Below the pieces are notes generated by a model, which was given only the letters and a program-made list of their open reading frames with translations, did no database searches and was not told the origin of the DNA. A stretch of DNA of 64,000 bases from Pseudoalteromonas holothuriae. Its GTDB lineage: Bacteria; Pseudomonadota; Gammaproteobacteria; Enterobacterales; Alteromonadaceae. Position 1 is the first letter of the stretch, and each line of letters begins with the position of its first letter. A program made the position numbers and the translations under genes. The stretch covers positions 237,346-301,345 of the forward strand of contig NZ_CAMAPC010000006.1 of NCBI RefSeq assembly GCF_945859825.1. The letters are read 5' to 3'. This document shows positions 26,286 to 35,924 of the stretch, in pieces.

Positions 26286-27113
26286 TCAGCGATTTTTAAT
26301 TAGCAGCTTGTCTAACCAACGAGTACTGAGTATGCGCTTCAAATACCCCATAAGATAAGTTGGAAAAGTCACATAGTATCTTGGCTTTGCTTGCGTAGCC
26401 GTTAATGCATGGTAGAGTTTTTTGTAGACGGCTTCAGGTTCTAGTGTAAAAGGCTGTGGCGCTGTTTCAGCCTCTAATCTTTTTAGCTGGGCTAAATAAT
26501 CTTGTTTATGTGGGCTTGATTGAATATCAATATTTTTAATAAATGCATCTTTGGCATTTGCTCTGAATCTTGAAGTGATTGGGCCAGGCTCAATTAAACT
26601 GATTTGAATATTAGTATCTTTAAGCTCCATACGCATTGTATCTGTTAATCCTTCTAAGGCAAACTTGCTGGCATTGTAAGCACCACGAAAAGGTAGTGCG
26701 ACAAGGCCAAGTACTGATGAATTATGTATAATACGGCCATGTCCTCGTGTACGCATATGTTTAACTGCAAGGCTGGTTAACGTATGCCAAGCAAAAAAGT
26801 TAACTTCAAATTGTTTTTTTAAGATTTCAGTTGGCAAATCTTCAACGGCACCAGGTTGACCATAAGCACCATTATTAAACAGTGCATCTAATTGTCCATC
26901 ACACAGTGTGAGTGCTTCGGCGAAGCCTGTTTTAATACTGTGTTCGTCACTTAAGTCAAGCAATATACAAGTTAACCCCTCGTCGCTAAGTTTATTGGCA
27001 TCTGCTTGTGTTCGGCATGAAGCTATAACCTTAAACCCAGCATTTTGTAAGGCATGAGCACAGTAGTAACCTATGCCACTTGAACATCCGGTGATGAGTA
27101 TATTTTTTTTCAT
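26286..27113 (-). CDS. Short-chain dehydrogenase/reductase
   Basis: A 275-residue classical SDR. TGCSSGIG at residues 8-15 binds NAD(P), NNGAYG (80-85) replaces the usual NNAG, and the active site is Ser133, Tyr146 and Lys150 (YNASK). The arginine after the second strand (ASCRTQ) favours NADPH. The C-terminal extension with basic and aromatic residues is common in SDRs that act on lipid-like substrates. It stands alone, convergent with rplT and divergent from the M14 peptidase gene. The substrate cannot be told. Confidence 0.88.
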   Translation of the reverse strand: MKKNILITGCSSGIGYYCAHALQNAGFKVIASCRTQADANKLSDEGLTCILLDLSDEHSIKTGFAEALTLCDGQLDALFNNGAYGQPGAVEDLPTEILKKQFEVNFFAWHTLTSLAVKHMRTRGHGRIIHNSSVLGLVALPFRGAYNASKFALEGLTDTMRMELKDTNIQISLIEPGPITSRFRANAKDAFIKNIDIQSSPHKQDYLAQLKRLEAETAPQPFTLEPEAVYKKLYHALTATQAKPRYYVTFPTYLMGYLKRILSTRWLDKLLIKNR

Positions 27114-27260
27114 ATTGTGTCTTCTAAGATTATTTAGCCTAATTTTGTGTGATCAATATGTAATTAGCTGCATATTTTTGTTGAATCACCGCACATTGTA
27201 AGATGTTAACTAAAATATTGATATAATTGTGCTATCTACGCTGAAAGTTGAGAAATAAAA

Positions 27261-29051
27261 ATGATTGCAAGCATGATTATGTTAACTGCAGGCTTGTCAT
27301 TAAATGGACATTTACCACCATTAATACCATGGCAAGGACAAAGTGAACAATTGATGCAAACCACAGGTCCTTTAACAACTGATTTTGAGTTGAGTGAAGG
27401 GGAGCGGTCTCCAAATTACCAGCAAACAGTAGCGTTTGTAGAGAGATTGGTTGCAGCAAATCCAACTCAATTCAGAGCGCGTGATATTGGTTTTAGTCAA
27501 TCAGGGCGTGCGATAAAGATGCTTGTAGCATCTGAGCAAAGTCAGTTTTCAGCAGCCATGCTAAAAAATAATAATAAGCCTACTTTACTTATTCAGGCGG
27601 GTATTCATGCCGGTGAGATTGATGGTAAAGATGCCGCTTTTATGATGTTAAGAGACATTGCATTGGGTAAGCGTCGCGATTTACTGAGCAAAGTTAATAT
27701 TTTATTTATACCTATTTTAAATGTTGATGGCCATGAGCGTAGTAGTCAATATAACCGAATTAACCAGCGTGGTCCCACTGATATGGGATTTCGAACTAAT
27801 GCAAATAACTTAAATTTAAATCGAGATTTCACGAAACTTGATACACCAGAAGTACGTGCCGTTTTGAAAGTTATCAATGAATATCAACCAGACTTATACC
27901 TAGATGTACATGTGACAGATGGTGCCGATTATCAATATGATATTACCTATGGCTTTACACCCAGTTTTGCTAGTGAGTCGCCTGCGATAGCGCAGGTGCT
28001 TGAGACAAAAATAAAGCCCACCATTGATACGGCACTGGCAAAGCAAGGCCACATACCAGGACCATTAGTTTTTGCAATGGACAAACGTGACTTTAAAAAA
28101 GGAATTGCAGGATGGGTTGCATCACCGCGTTTTTCAAATGGTTGGGGAGACTTAGCCGCTGTGCCGACCATTTTGGTAGAAAATCACTCTTTGAAACCCT
28201 ATAAACAAAGAGTTTTAGGTACTTATATACTCTATGACGGGTTGATCTCTGCGTTATCTGAACATTATATTGAACTTGAAAAAGCAGTCATTAAAGAGCA
28301 AAAGCACCTCCCTCAGCAGCTTGTTGTAAAAAGAAGCTATGCAAAACAGCCCGATTTGATTAGCTTTAAAGGGGTTGCCTATAAACATTTTAAAAGTGCG
28401 ATTTCTGGACAAACTGAAGCAAAATATTTGGGTAAGCCACAGCAATATGATGCGCTTCCTATTTATTGGCAAAAAGAAGTGGCGGTTAAAGTCGACGTGC
28501 CTGATAAGTTTTATATTCCACCTGCATATCCTGATATCGTAAAGAAGCTGACAATTCAAGGAATAAAAGTAACGAAGCTTGATGAAACATACTCAAAGAG
28601 TGAGGCGTTAAAGCAGGCGAGTATTACGAATTATACTTTTGCAAAACAGCCTTTTGAAGGGCGATTTAGAGTTGATGCAACCTTTAATTTTGATGTTAAG
28701 AATTCAGTAGATTTAACCGGGTGGTATGAGGTTGCAACTGCGCAAGCCAAGGGTGAACTTGCAACTCATCTATTGCATCCACAGGCACCTGATTCATTTT
28801 TTAGTTGGGGAGAGTTTAATACAATTTTTCAACGTACAGAGTATGTTGAAAATTATGCATTAGAACCTTTTGCTCGTTCTATGTTAAAAGAGAATCCAGC
28901 GATGGCGTTAGAGTTTGATCGTAAAATTCGCGAGGACAAGGAGTTTGCAAGCGATCCAGCAGCTCGTATGGATTGGTTATATGCACAAACTCCCTATTAT
29001 GACCAAGCTTACTTAAAGTATCCAATTCTCATGTCATTTAAGGAGAAGTAG
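27261..29051 (+). CDS. M14-family zinc carboxypeptidase
   Basis: A 596-residue metallopeptidase of family M14. Zinc ligands are His116 and Glu119 in IHAGEIDGKD and His217 in YLDVHVTDG, and the catalytic glutamate is Glu307 in ILVENHSLK; NLNRDF carries the substrate-binding Asn-Arg pair. The first ~20 residues are hydrophobic and may be a short signal peptide, so export is likely. A large C-terminal region (from ~residue 340) is not a known catalytic domain to me. Only one base separates it from the downstream MBL-fold gene, so they are probably co-transcribed. Confidence 0.86.
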   Translation: MIASMIMLTAGLSLNGHLPPLIPWQGQSEQLMQTTGPLTTDFELSEGERSPNYQQTVAFVERLVAANPTQFRARDIGFSQSGRAIKMLVASEQSQFSAAMLKNNNKPTLLIQAGIHAGEIDGKDAAFMMLRDIALGKRRDLLSKVNILFIPILNVDGHERSSQYNRINQRGPTDMGFRTNANNLNLNRDFTKLDTPEVRAVLKVINEYQPDLYLDVHVTDGADYQYDITYGFTPSFASESPAIAQVLETKIKPTIDTALAKQGHIPGPLVFAMDKRDFKKGIAGWVASPRFSNGWGDLAAVPTILVENHSLKPYKQRVLGTYILYDGLISALSEHYIELEKAVIKEQKHLPQQLVVKRSYAKQPDLISFKGVAYKHFKSAISGQTEAKYLGKPQQYDALPIYWQKEVAVKVDVPDKFYIPPAYPDIVKKLTIQGIKVTKLDETYSKSEALKQASITNYTFAKQPFEGRFRVDATFNFDVKNSVDLTGWYEVATAQAKGELATHLLHPQAPDSFFSWGEFNTIFQRTEYVENYALEPFARSMLKENPAMALEFDRKIREDKEFASDPAARMDWLYAQTPYYDQAYLKYPILMSFKEK

Positions 29052-29052
29052 G

Positions 29053-29694
29053 GTGCATGTAATCACGGTTCCAGTTACACCTTTTATGCAAAATGCACGT
29101 TTTATTACCTGCAACAGTACTGGTAAAAGTGCAGTTGTTGACCCAGGTGGTGATACTGATAAATTGCTAACGATAATAAAGCAACAGCAGTTAGATATAG
29201 TATGTATTTTGTTAACGCATGGTCATTTGGACCATGTGGGTGCGGCTGATGAGCTCAAAGCAATACTTAACGTTGAAATTATCGGCCCACATATTGATGA
29301 AAAGTTTTGGTTTGATGCGTTACCAATGCAATCACAAATGTTTGGCTTTGCAACAAAAAGCACTTTTTATCCCGATCGTTGGGTAACTGATCAAGAACAG
29401 TTTAGGGTCGGTGAGTTAGAATTAGAGGTCCGACACTGCCCGGGTCATACACCAGGGCATGTAGTGTTTTATCATAAGCCATCATCTCAAGTATTGGTGG
29501 GTGATGTCTTATTTAAAGGTTCGGTAGGGCGTACAGATTTCCCCAAAGGGGATGCTGCTCAGCTTAAGCAGTCTATACTTGAGCAGCTATTTACGCTGCC
29601 AGGTGATACGCTGGTATTGTCAGGACATGGTGAAAACACCACGATTGGTTATGAGAAACAGCACAACCCATTTATGAGTGGGCGATTTGGCTAA
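29053..29694 (+). CDS. Metallo-beta-lactamase-fold hydrolase (YcbL/glyoxalase II-like)
   Basis: A 213-residue MBL-fold hydrolase with the metal motif THGHLDH (His56, His58, Asp60, His61), a histidine in CPGHTPGHV, an aspartate in LVGDVLFKGSVGRTD and a late SGHGENTTIG histidine. This is the short YcbL type, which in Enterobacteria shows glyoxalase II activity. The start is GTG 29053 with AAGGAG upstream; no ATG is in frame nearby. It follows the M14 peptidase by a single base. Confidence 0.88.
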   Translation: MHVITVPVTPFMQNARFITCNSTGKSAVVDPGGDTDKLLTIIKQQQLDIVCILLTHGHLDHVGAADELKAILNVEIIGPHIDEKFWFDALPMQSQMFGFATKSTFYPDRWVTDQEQFRVGELELEVRHCPGHTPGHVVFYHKPSSQVLVGDVLFKGSVGRTDFPKGDAAQLKQSILEQLFTLPGDTLVLSGHGENTTIGYEKQHNPFMSGRFG

Positions 29695-29702
29695 CTAAAG
29701 GG

Positions 29703-29723
29703 GCGGACAAATTCGTTGTCTGC
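29703..29723. repeat. Short hairpin with AAATTCG centre, copy 2
   Basis: GCGGACAA and TTGTCTGC pair (one G-T) around ATTCG. The centre matches the hairpins at 20499-20530 and 37409-37440, though the outer arms differ. A T run (29733-29738) follows 9 bases later, so this copy might also help end the MBL-fold transcript. Confidence 0.5.
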
Positions 29724-29765
29724 ATGTATAATTTTTTCCACTGACTAAAATTTAAAGAAAAAACA

Positions 29766-30224
29766 ATGTCATTAAATCAAGTTGATCGCCAAATATTGGC
29801 ACTATTACAGCAAGACGCTAGTCTTTCCACTGCGGAAATTGCAGATAAAGTTGGACTCTCACAATCACCATGCTGGCGTCGTATCGCTAAATTAGAACAA
29901 GATGGATATATCAAAGGAAAAGTCGCTTTATTGGATGAAAAGCAACTCGGTTTTGATATGTTGGTTTATGCACATGTTCGTTTATCAAATCATGGTCGTA
30001 ACAATTTGGCAGAGTTTGAAAAGCTGATAATGAGTTACGATGAAGTAACAGAGTGCTACACCATGGCTGGCACAATGGACTTTATGTTACGTATTATCTC
30101 ACGGGGTATTGAGGGGTATGAGTTGTTTGTTAGAGATAACTTGCTCAACCTTGAGTATGTTCAAGAGGTGCATTCAAATGTAACAATGACCTGTGTGAAA
30201 AGAACAACCGCACTTCCTTTATAA
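29766..30224 (+). CDS. AsnC/Lrp-family transcriptional regulator
   Basis: A 152-residue Lrp/AsnC protein: N-terminal helix-turn-helix (about 20-45, TAEIADKVGLSQSPCWRRI) and a C-terminal RAM ligand-binding domain (YTMAGTMDFMLRI). These proteins form octamers and respond to amino acids. It differs clearly from the true Lrp at 58848, so it is a paralogue with its own targets; its ligand is unknown. It lies between the MBL-fold gene and the SulP transporter on the same strand. Confidence 0.9.
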   Translation: MSLNQVDRQILALLQQDASLSTAEIADKVGLSQSPCWRRIAKLEQDGYIKGKVALLDEKQLGFDMLVYAHVRLSNHGRNNLAEFEKLIMSYDEVTECYTMAGTMDFMLRIISRGIEGYELFVRDNLLNLEYVQEVHSNVTMTCVKRTTALPL

Positions 30225-30239
30225 GAGACTTAAAGTGTA

Positions 30240-30280
30240 GATCGTCAAGCTATGAATTTTGTTCAGATCAAAGGCTTTCT
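30240..30280. mobile_element. Degenerate fragment of the MITE-like repeat
   Basis: About 41 bases here, with TATGAATTTTGTTC followed by ATCAAAGGCTTTC, match one end of the elements at 19598-19847 and 56102-56365. The terminal GGG and the other end are not visible, so this looks like a decayed or truncated remnant in the spacer between the Lrp-type regulator and SulP genes. Confidence 0.55.
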
Positions 30281-30415
30281 ACATACCCTAAGCATTTGTC
30301 ACAAAGTCCTAATCAGCTTAGTCTATAATATTGACATCTAGTTTGTTAAAGGCGCTGCATTTTGTTAAGATCCAGCGCTTTTCTGTATGTTGTAAAAAAT
30401 AACAAGAGGATGTGA

Positions 30416-31972
30416 ATGTTTAATTTAATCAGCAAGGCGCCGAGCTCTGCTAAGAATGACATCTTATCTGGTTTAACTGTGGCGCTTGCCTTGGTTCCAG
30501 AAGCGGTTGCATTTGCGTTTGTTGCGCAAGTAGATCCTTTAGTCGGCTTATATGCTGCGTTTATTGTTGGTTTGATTACGTCAATTTTTGGCGGCCGTCC
30601 TGGCATGATCTCCGGTGCGACAGGTGCTTTAGCAGTGGTGATGGTGAGCTTAGTTGTTGAGCATGGTGTTGAATACCTGTTTGCAACGGTACTGCTGATG
30701 GGGATACTTCAGGTGATTGCTGGAGTATTTAAGCTTGGTAAGTTTATTCGAATGGTTCCCCACCCAGTAATGCTGGGCTTTGTTAACGGTCTGGCAATTG
30801 TTATCTTTTTAGCTCAACTTGGGCAATTTAAAGTTGCAGATAGCCATGGTGAGTTACAATGGATGCAAGGCAGTCCAATGTATATTATGTTGGGCTTGGT
30901 TGCATTAACTATGTTTATCATTCAATTTTTACCAAAATTAACAACCGCTATTCCTTCCTCTCTTGCTGCTATTTTAGTTGTAACGGGCTTGGTAATTGGT
31001 TTTGATCTAGATACACGCAGTGTATTAGATTACTTAAAAGATATGTCAGGCAACGTAGATGCAACTATTGCTGGTGGTTTCCCGCAGTTTCATATCCCAA
31101 TGGTACCGTTTAACTGGGAAACATTTACGATCATTTTTCCATATGCTCTAGTATTAGCAGCAATAGGTTTGATTGAGTCATTGTTAACTTTAACTCTGAT
31201 CGACGAAATAACAGAGACTCGAGGTAATAGTAACCGAGAATGTATTGGCCAAGGTGCAGCTAACATGACCTGTGGTGTGTTTGGCGCAATGGGTGGCTGT
31301 GCAATGATTGGTCAATCTATGATTAATATTAATTCAGGTGGCCGTAGTCGTTTATCAGGTATTACTGCAGCACTTTTATTACTGGGCTTTATTTTATTTG
31401 CAGCTGGCTTGATTGAAATGATCCCACTTGCAGCATTGGTTGGTGTTATGTTTATGGTTGTGCTTGGTACGTTTGAGTGGTCAAGCTTTAGATTGATGAA
31501 TCGTGTACCAAAAACGGATGCCTTTGTAATTGTGCTCGTATCTGGGGTAACAGTGATCACTGACCTTGCAATTGCGGTATGTGTTGGTGTGATTGTTTCA
31601 GCACTTGTATTTGCATGGGAACATGCAAAACACATATATACTAGTAATTATATTGATGATGAAGGCTCAAAGGTGTATGAATTACATGGTCCATTATTCT
31701 TTGGCTCAGTGAAAAACTTTGCAGACTTGTTTGATGTAAATAGTGACCCTAGTGATGTTATTATTGAATTTAAACATAGCCGTGTGGCTGATCACAGTGC
31801 AATTGAAGCAATTGACAATCTTGCTGAGCGTTATACAAAAGCAGGTAAAAAGCTTCATTTACGTCATTTGAGTCAAGATTGCCGAGACTTACTAGAAAAA
31901 GCAAAAGACTTAGTAGAAGTAAATGTAATTGAAGACCCTAAATATAAAGTGGCTTCAGATAAACTAGCATAA
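30416..31972 (+). CDS. SulP-family anion transporter
   Basis: A 518-residue inner-membrane transporter of the SulP (SLC26) family, carrying sulfate, bicarbonate or other anions. It has about 10-14 hydrophobic helices (to ~residue 410), the early [23 protein letters not shown] signature region, [15 protein letters not shown] in mid-chain and a short C-terminal STAS domain (about 415-505). The substrate cannot be deduced from sequence; the short N-terminus and compact STAS resemble bicarbonate or sulfate carriers of marine bacteria. It stands alone with its own terminator. Confidence 0.88.
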   Translation: MFNLISKAPSSAKNDILSGLTVALALVPEAVAFAFVAQVDPLVGLYAAFIVGLITSIFGGRPGMISGATGALAVVMVSLVVEHGVEYLFATVLLMGILQVIAGVFKLGKFIRMVPHPVMLGFVNGLAIVIFLAQLGQFKVADSHGELQWMQGSPMYIMLGLVALTMFIIQFLPKLTTAIPSSLAAILVVTGLVIGFDLDTRSVLDYLKDMSGNVDATIAGGFPQFHIPMVPFNWETFTIIFPYALVLAAIGLIESLLTLTLIDEITETRGNSNRECIGQGAANMTCGVFGAMGGCAMIGQSMININSGGRSRLSGITAALLLLGFILFAAGLIEMIPLAALVGVMFMVVLGTFEWSSFRLMNRVPKTDAFVIVLVSGVTVITDLAIAVCVGVIVSALVFAWEHAKHIYTSNYIDDEGSKVYELHGPLFFGSVKNFADLFDVNSDPSDVIIEFKHSRVADHSAIEAIDNLAERYTKAGKKLHLRHLSQDCRDLLEKAKDLVEVNVIEDPKYKVASDKLA

Positions 31973-31992
31973 ATCCAATACGGTATAATATT

Positions 31993-32017
31993 AAAAAGGC
32001 ACTTCGGTGTCTTTTTT
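31993..32017 (+). terminator. Terminator after the SulP gene
   Basis: AAAAAGGCAC pairs with GTGTCTTTTT around a TTCG tetraloop (one G-T pair), and the T run continues to 32017. This is a typical stable intrinsic terminator. Confidence 0.88.
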
Positions 32018-32117
32018 CATTTGCGCTGGAATGTAAAAAAACTAAGACCATTTACAGTGATCCTATAACTCGCACTGAGATATAATCAAACTGTATAATG
32101 AGGAGTTGAATAAACTT

Positions 32118-33188
32118 TTGAAATGGCAAGCATTGGTCGATAATCGACAACGTTTTTTTTGGGTATTGCAAATAGCTGGTTGGCTTGGTTATGCACTGGT
32201 TAATTATATTGGCTCAAAAGTATTTGAGATGCGTGATATCTACGTGTTTGTGATCGTGCTTAACGCGTATGCTGGTTGTTTGATGACGGTACCTCTTAGA
32301 TATTTGTACCGAAAAATATGGAACGCTGCACCCTGGGTTTTAATTCTGGTTGTATTTGGCGCATCATACATTACTGGTACATTGTGGGCGGTTGTACAAA
32401 AATTTAATTTATGGGAAATATACCGCCATGGTTACCGACCAGAAGAATGGTTTTATTACCTTCAGCAAGGGCTAGATTCTGTCTACATTATATTATGTTG
32501 GAGCGGACTATATTTTGGTGTTAAATATTACCAACTATTGCAAAGTGAGAGACAAAAAGCATTAAAAGCGAATACGATGGCACATGAAGCACAATTAAAA
32601 ATGCTTCGTTATCAACTTAATCCGCACTTTCTTTTTAATACCTTGAACGCAATATCGACTTTAATACTGGTTGAAGAAAATAAAGATGCAAATCAAATGG
32701 TTGCTCGTTTGAGTGACTTTTTACGCTACACTTTGAACACTGATCCAATAAAAAAGGTCGCCTTAGAACAAGAGTTACATGCGCTGCAACTCTATTTAGA
32801 AATCGAGAAAGTGCGTTTTGATGAACGTCTATCGATTGACATTGATGTAAGTGAGGAAGCCAAGCAAGCGCTGGTTCCAAGCTTGATTTTACAGCCTATA
32901 ATCGAGAATTCAATCAAATATGCCATTGCTCATTTGACAGAAGGCGGTAAGCTAGAAATAAAAGCGCAAGTATTCGCCAATGAGCTATTACTGGAGGTTG
33001 GAGATAATGGCCCAGGCGCAGAAGTATATAATGGGCAGTTACAAAATGCTCAAGGTGTGGGTATAGCCAACACAATTGATAGGCTTAAAACGCTATATGA
33101 GAACAATTATTCATTTGTATTATCAGATAACAAACCGAGTGGTTTGAAAGTGAATATTCGCGTTCCATTTGAAAAGGCTAAGAAGTAA
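32118..33188 (+). CDS. LytS/AlgZ-type sensor histidine kinase
   Basis: A membrane histidine kinase of about 356 residues with four N-terminal hydrophobic helices, a short coiled linker and a His_kinase domain. The phosphorylated histidine is His170 in NPHFLFNTLNAIS, and the ATP site shows as GDNGPGAE and GVGIANTIDRL. No ATG fits the N-terminus. TTG 32118 lies 12 bases after GAGGAG, whereas TTG 32106 directly abuts it, so I chose 32118 with doubt. It shares one base with the regulator gene (TAATG) and forms a two-component pair with it. The signal is unknown. Confidence 0.87.
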   Translation: MKWQALVDNRQRFFWVLQIAGWLGYALVNYIGSKVFEMRDIYVFVIVLNAYAGCLMTVPLRYLYRKIWNAAPWVLILVVFGASYITGTLWAVVQKFNLWEIYRHGYRPEEWFYYLQQGLDSVYIILCWSGLYFGVKYYQLLQSERQKALKANTMAHEAQLKMLRYQLNPHFLFNTLNAISTLILVEENKDANQMVARLSDFLRYTLNTDPIKKVALEQELHALQLYLEIEKVRFDERLSIDIDVSEEAKQALVPSLILQPIIENSIKYAIAHLTEGGKLEIKAQVFANELLLEVGDNGPGAEVYNGQLQNAQGVGIANTIDRLKTLYENNYSFVLSDNKPSGLKVNIRVPFEKAKK

Positions 33189-34012
33189 TGAGCAAAATTA
33201 GAGCATTAATTGTTGATGATGAACCGTTGGCCAGAAAAGGCTTGGCCGTTCGTTTGAAATCATTTTCACAAATTGAAGTTGTAGAATTATGCGCAGGTGG
33301 ACAGCAAGCAATTGATGTGTGTCAAACGCAAGATATAGATTTAGTTTTTTTAGATATTCAAATGCCAGGGATGAATGGGTTTGAAGTGGCAAGATCACTG
33401 AGTAAAAGTGTAAAGCCATTACCAGCAATTGTATTTGTGACTGCTTTTGATCAGTACGCAGTACAAGCGTTTGAGATCCATGCATTGGATTACATTTTAA
33501 AGCCCGTTGATGACAACAGACTAGAAAAGGCGGTGGAGAAAGTGCAAAGTTATTTAAAAACGCAACAAGACAATATTCATAAGAAAAAGCTAGCTAGTTT
33601 TGTAGCCGGAATTACAGGGAACAACTGCGAAGAAATTTTAAAAAAGCTGGCAACGGGTGATACCTTGGTAAATAAAAAGTACCCTGAGTCGCTAGCGGTA
33701 AAAGAGCAGGGCGAAATAATTCGTGTCGCAGCCGCCTCAATTCAGTGGGTTGACGCTGCGGGTGACTATATGTGTTTGCATTGTAGTGATGGACAAACTC
33801 ATATATTGCGTAAAACCATGAAAGAACTTGAGCAAGAACTAGACCCAGCTTTATTTGTACGTGTTCACCGTTCAGCGATTGTTAATACTAAGCAAATTAG
33901 TAAATTAGTGACTCAAAGTAGTGGAGAGTATTTGCTTGTATTAGAAAATGGTCAAGAGCTAAAAGTGAGCCGCAGTTACCGTGATAAAGTAAAAGCAGCT
34001 TTGGCAAGCTAG
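33188..34012 (+). CDS. LytTR-family response regulator
   Basis: A 274-residue response regulator partner of the upstream kinase. The receiver domain has the acidic pair Asp10/Asp11, the phosphorylated Asp56 in LVFLDIQMPGMNG and the conserved lysine in DYILKPV. The C-terminal LytTR DNA-binding domain (about 175-272) includes FVRVHRSAIVNTKQI. An unusually long linker (about 125-170) joins the two. Translation is coupled to the kinase by a one-base overlap, and its stop codon lies in a strong hairpin. Confidence 0.93.
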   Translation: MSKIRALIVDDEPLARKGLAVRLKSFSQIEVVELCAGGQQAIDVCQTQDIDLVFLDIQMPGMNGFEVARSLSKSVKPLPAIVFVTAFDQYAVQAFEIHALDYILKPVDDNRLEKAVEKVQSYLKTQQDNIHKKKLASFVAGITGNNCEEILKKLATGDTLVNKKYPESLAVKEQGEIIRVAAASIQWVDAAGDYMCLHCSDGQTHILRKTMKELEQELDPALFVRVHRSAIVNTKQISKLVTQSSGEYLLVLENGQELKVSRSYRDKVKAALAS

Positions 34013-34029
34013 AGCGCACTCTAGCTTGC
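34004..34029. terminator. Shared hairpin between convergent regulator and pykA
   Basis: GCAAGCTAGAG (34004-34014) and CTCTAGCTTGC (34019-34029) form a perfect 11-pair stem with a CGCA loop. The stop codon of the regulator gene is inside the left arm. A TTTTT tract follows only at 34036-34040, so termination strength is uncertain; it lies downstream of both convergent genes. Confidence 0.65.
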
Positions 34030-34040
34030 TTGACGTGTTT

Positions 34041-35474
34041 TTAAACGGTCACAATTTTCATGGTGTTAGTAGCACCTACGGTTTCCATTGCGTCACCATG
34101 TGTGAGGATGACTGTATCACCTTGCTTTAGAGAACCTGCTTCAACTAAGGTATTGAGCGCATCGCGAACCATGCTTTGTTCTGAGCATCTAGTTGAATCA
34201 AAATAGACAGGGTAGACACCACGGTACAAAGCGCTTTGGCCAAGGGTACACTTGTGTCTAGAAAGCGAATAAATAGGTAAACCTGAGCTAATACGAGACA
34301 TTAATTTAGCAGTTTTACCAGACTCAGTTAATGCTACAATTGCTTTAACACTGTCTAGGTGGTTGGCTGCATACATTGCTGATAATGCCAATGTTTCAGA
34401 TGTATCAGAGAACATGCTATCTAAACGGTGTTTTGAAACGTGAATTTCAGGTTGAGATTCAGCGCCTAAGCACACTCGAGCCATCGTAGCGACAGTCTCT
34501 TCTGGATAGTCTCCTGCAGCAGTCTCGGCTGATAGCATCACTGCATCAGTACCATCTAGCACCGCATTTGCCACATCCATTACTTCTGCTCGAGTTGGCA
34601 TGGGATTGTCAATCATTGACTCCATCATTTGTGTTGCAGTAACAACGGTACGGTTCAAAGAGCGTGCTCGTCTAATGATGAGCTTTTGTTTGCCTACTAA
34701 TGCAGCATCACCAATCTCAACACCGAGGTCACCTCGTGCTACCATAACAGCATCTGACGCTAATATAATGTCATCTACAGCTTCTTGTGTTGCCACTGCT
34801 TCCGCACGTTCAATTTTGGCAAGTAACTGAGCTTTAGAGCCCGCTTGTTCAGCTAAAGAGCGTACATAACGCATATCATCGCCACTGCGTGGAAATGAGA
34901 CTGCAATGTAATCTACATCTATTTCTGCGGCTGTGATCAAGTCTTCTTTGTCTTTATCAGTAAATGCAGGAGCCGTTAAGCCTCCACCTAAACGATTAAT
35001 ACCTTTATTATTTGAAAGTACGCCTCCAACAGTGACGGTGGTATGCACAAGGTGCTCATCAACGCCGTCGACGACAAGTTGAATTAGTCCATCATTAAGC
35101 AGTAATAGGTCACCTTTGGTAACGTCTTGTGGGAGCTCTTTGTAATCGATACCAACCGACTCGACTGTACCTTCACCTTTTTCCATTTTTGCATCTAAGG
35201 TAAATTTAGCACCGAGATCAAGTGTTACTTTACCTTCTTTAAATGTTGAGACACGAATTTTTGGACCTTGTAAGTCAGCTAAAATGGCGACATGTTTACC
35301 TAATCGTTGTGCTATTTCACGAACCGCTTGCGCACGGTCTTTATGATCTTGTGCAACACCATGGGAGAAGTTAAGTCTGACCACATTGGCGCCAGCTAAG
35401 ATTATTTTTTCTAAATTATTATCTCTATCAGTTGCCGGTCCGAGTGTGGCGACTATTTTTGTGCGTCTAAGCAT
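34041..35474 (-). CDS. pykA: Pyruvate kinase (PykA type)
   Basis: Pyruvate kinase makes pyruvate and ATP from phosphoenolpyruvate, the last step of glycolysis and the Entner-Doudoroff route. I start at ATG 35474, which has AGGAG six bases upstream and gives [19 protein letters not shown], 477 residues, close to E. coli PykA (480); a longer upstream start would include the ribosome site. [21 protein letters not shown] and [16 protein letters not shown] carry the active site. Sequence is much nearer PykA (AMP-activated) than PykF. It shares a 450-base upstream region with the divergent gnd gene, where LacI-type operators occur. Confidence 0.95.
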   Translation of the reverse strand: MLRRTKIVATLGPATDRDNNLEKIILAGANVVRLNFSHGVAQDHKDRAQAVREIAQRLGKHVAILADLQGPKIRVSTFKEGKVTLDLGAKFTLDAKMEKGEGTVESVGIDYKELPQDVTKGDLLLLNDGLIQLVVDGVDEHLVHTTVTVGGVLSNNKGINRLGGGLTAPAFTDKDKEDLITAAEIDVDYIAVSFPRSGDDMRYVRSLAEQAGSKAQLLAKIERAEAVATQEAVDDIILASDAVMVARGDLGVEIGDAALVGKQKLIIRRARSLNRTVVTATQMMESMIDNPMPTRAEVMDVANAVLDGTDAVMLSAETAAGDYPEETVATMARVCLGAESQPEIHVSKHRLDSMFSDTSETLALSAMYAANHLDSVKAIVALTESGKTAKLMSRISSGLPIYSLSRHKCTLGQSALYRGVYPVYFDSTRCSEQSMVRDALNTLVEAGSLKQGDTVILTHGDAMETVGATNTMKIVTV

Positions 35475-35662
35475 CAGGATCTCCTGTAAACCTATATCCA
35501 TAGGGCTGTGTTATTTATACTTAATCTATTACAACATTATCGTTCACTAATAAATCTGTTTATAGATATATTTGCTATAAACTACTCTCTAGTTTGTAAA
35601 GAATTAACTCAAAAGACTGTTTAACGACTAGATTAAATTATATGATCTGTATGACGTCATTA

Positions 35663-35705
35663 TGACACCGGTGTCAGCTGGGGTCAATCACTGATACCGT
35701 TACCA
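35663..35705. promoter_or_regulatory. Candidate LacI-family operator pair
   Basis: TGACACCGGTGTCA (35663-35676) is a perfect 14-base palindrome with the central CG typical of LacI-family operators. A weaker related site TGATACCGTTACCA (35692-35705; 10 of 14 symmetric) lies 15 bases on. GntR-like LacI regulators of sugar acids use similar CCGG-centred sites. Their position upstream of gnd suggests control by a gluconate or hexose-responsive repressor encoded elsewhere. Confidence 0.5.
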
Positions 35706-35843
35706 AAAAGTTTACTTCTGGGCGCTTTTTGTACTTATTTTGGTAAGTATGTGCTATGCGTCATTATAGTAAATTAACAAGTGATCTTTGTTTTTTAAAA
35801 GTGCCATAAATTTACACTGATGCATTACGTTGTTGCGCTGTGC

Positions 35844-35872
35844 TTAGCATCTGATAGCTGCTGGGGTATAAT
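35844..35872 (+). promoter_or_regulatory. Candidate sigma-70 promoter for gnd
   Basis: TTAGCA (35844-35849, four of six to consensus), 17 bases, then a perfect TATAAT (35867-35872). It would give a leader of about 45 bases carrying GAGGAGGAAA before the ATG. Spacing and -10 box are ideal; activity is inferred. Confidence 0.6.
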
Positions 35873-35924
35873 GGCTGAGAAATTCAAATACTCACAATAT
35901 TGTAGTTACCGAGGAGGAAACTAA

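Larger units (their letters stand above)
35475..35924. other. Divergent regulatory region between pykA and gnd
   Basis: A 450-base gene-free stretch serving two divergent genes of central carbon metabolism. It is AT-rich and holds two LacI-type operator candidates (35663-35676 and 35692-35705), a perfect ten-base palindrome ATGACGTCAT (35651-35660) and a good promoter towards gnd (35844-35872). I see no open frame that looks coding and no RNA gene. Confidence 0.7.

Noticed and set aside
35518..35534. Possible HexR site upstream of pykA
   Set aside because: The stretch resembles TGTAATWWWATTACA only in one half; too weak to call although HexR does control pykA in relatives.
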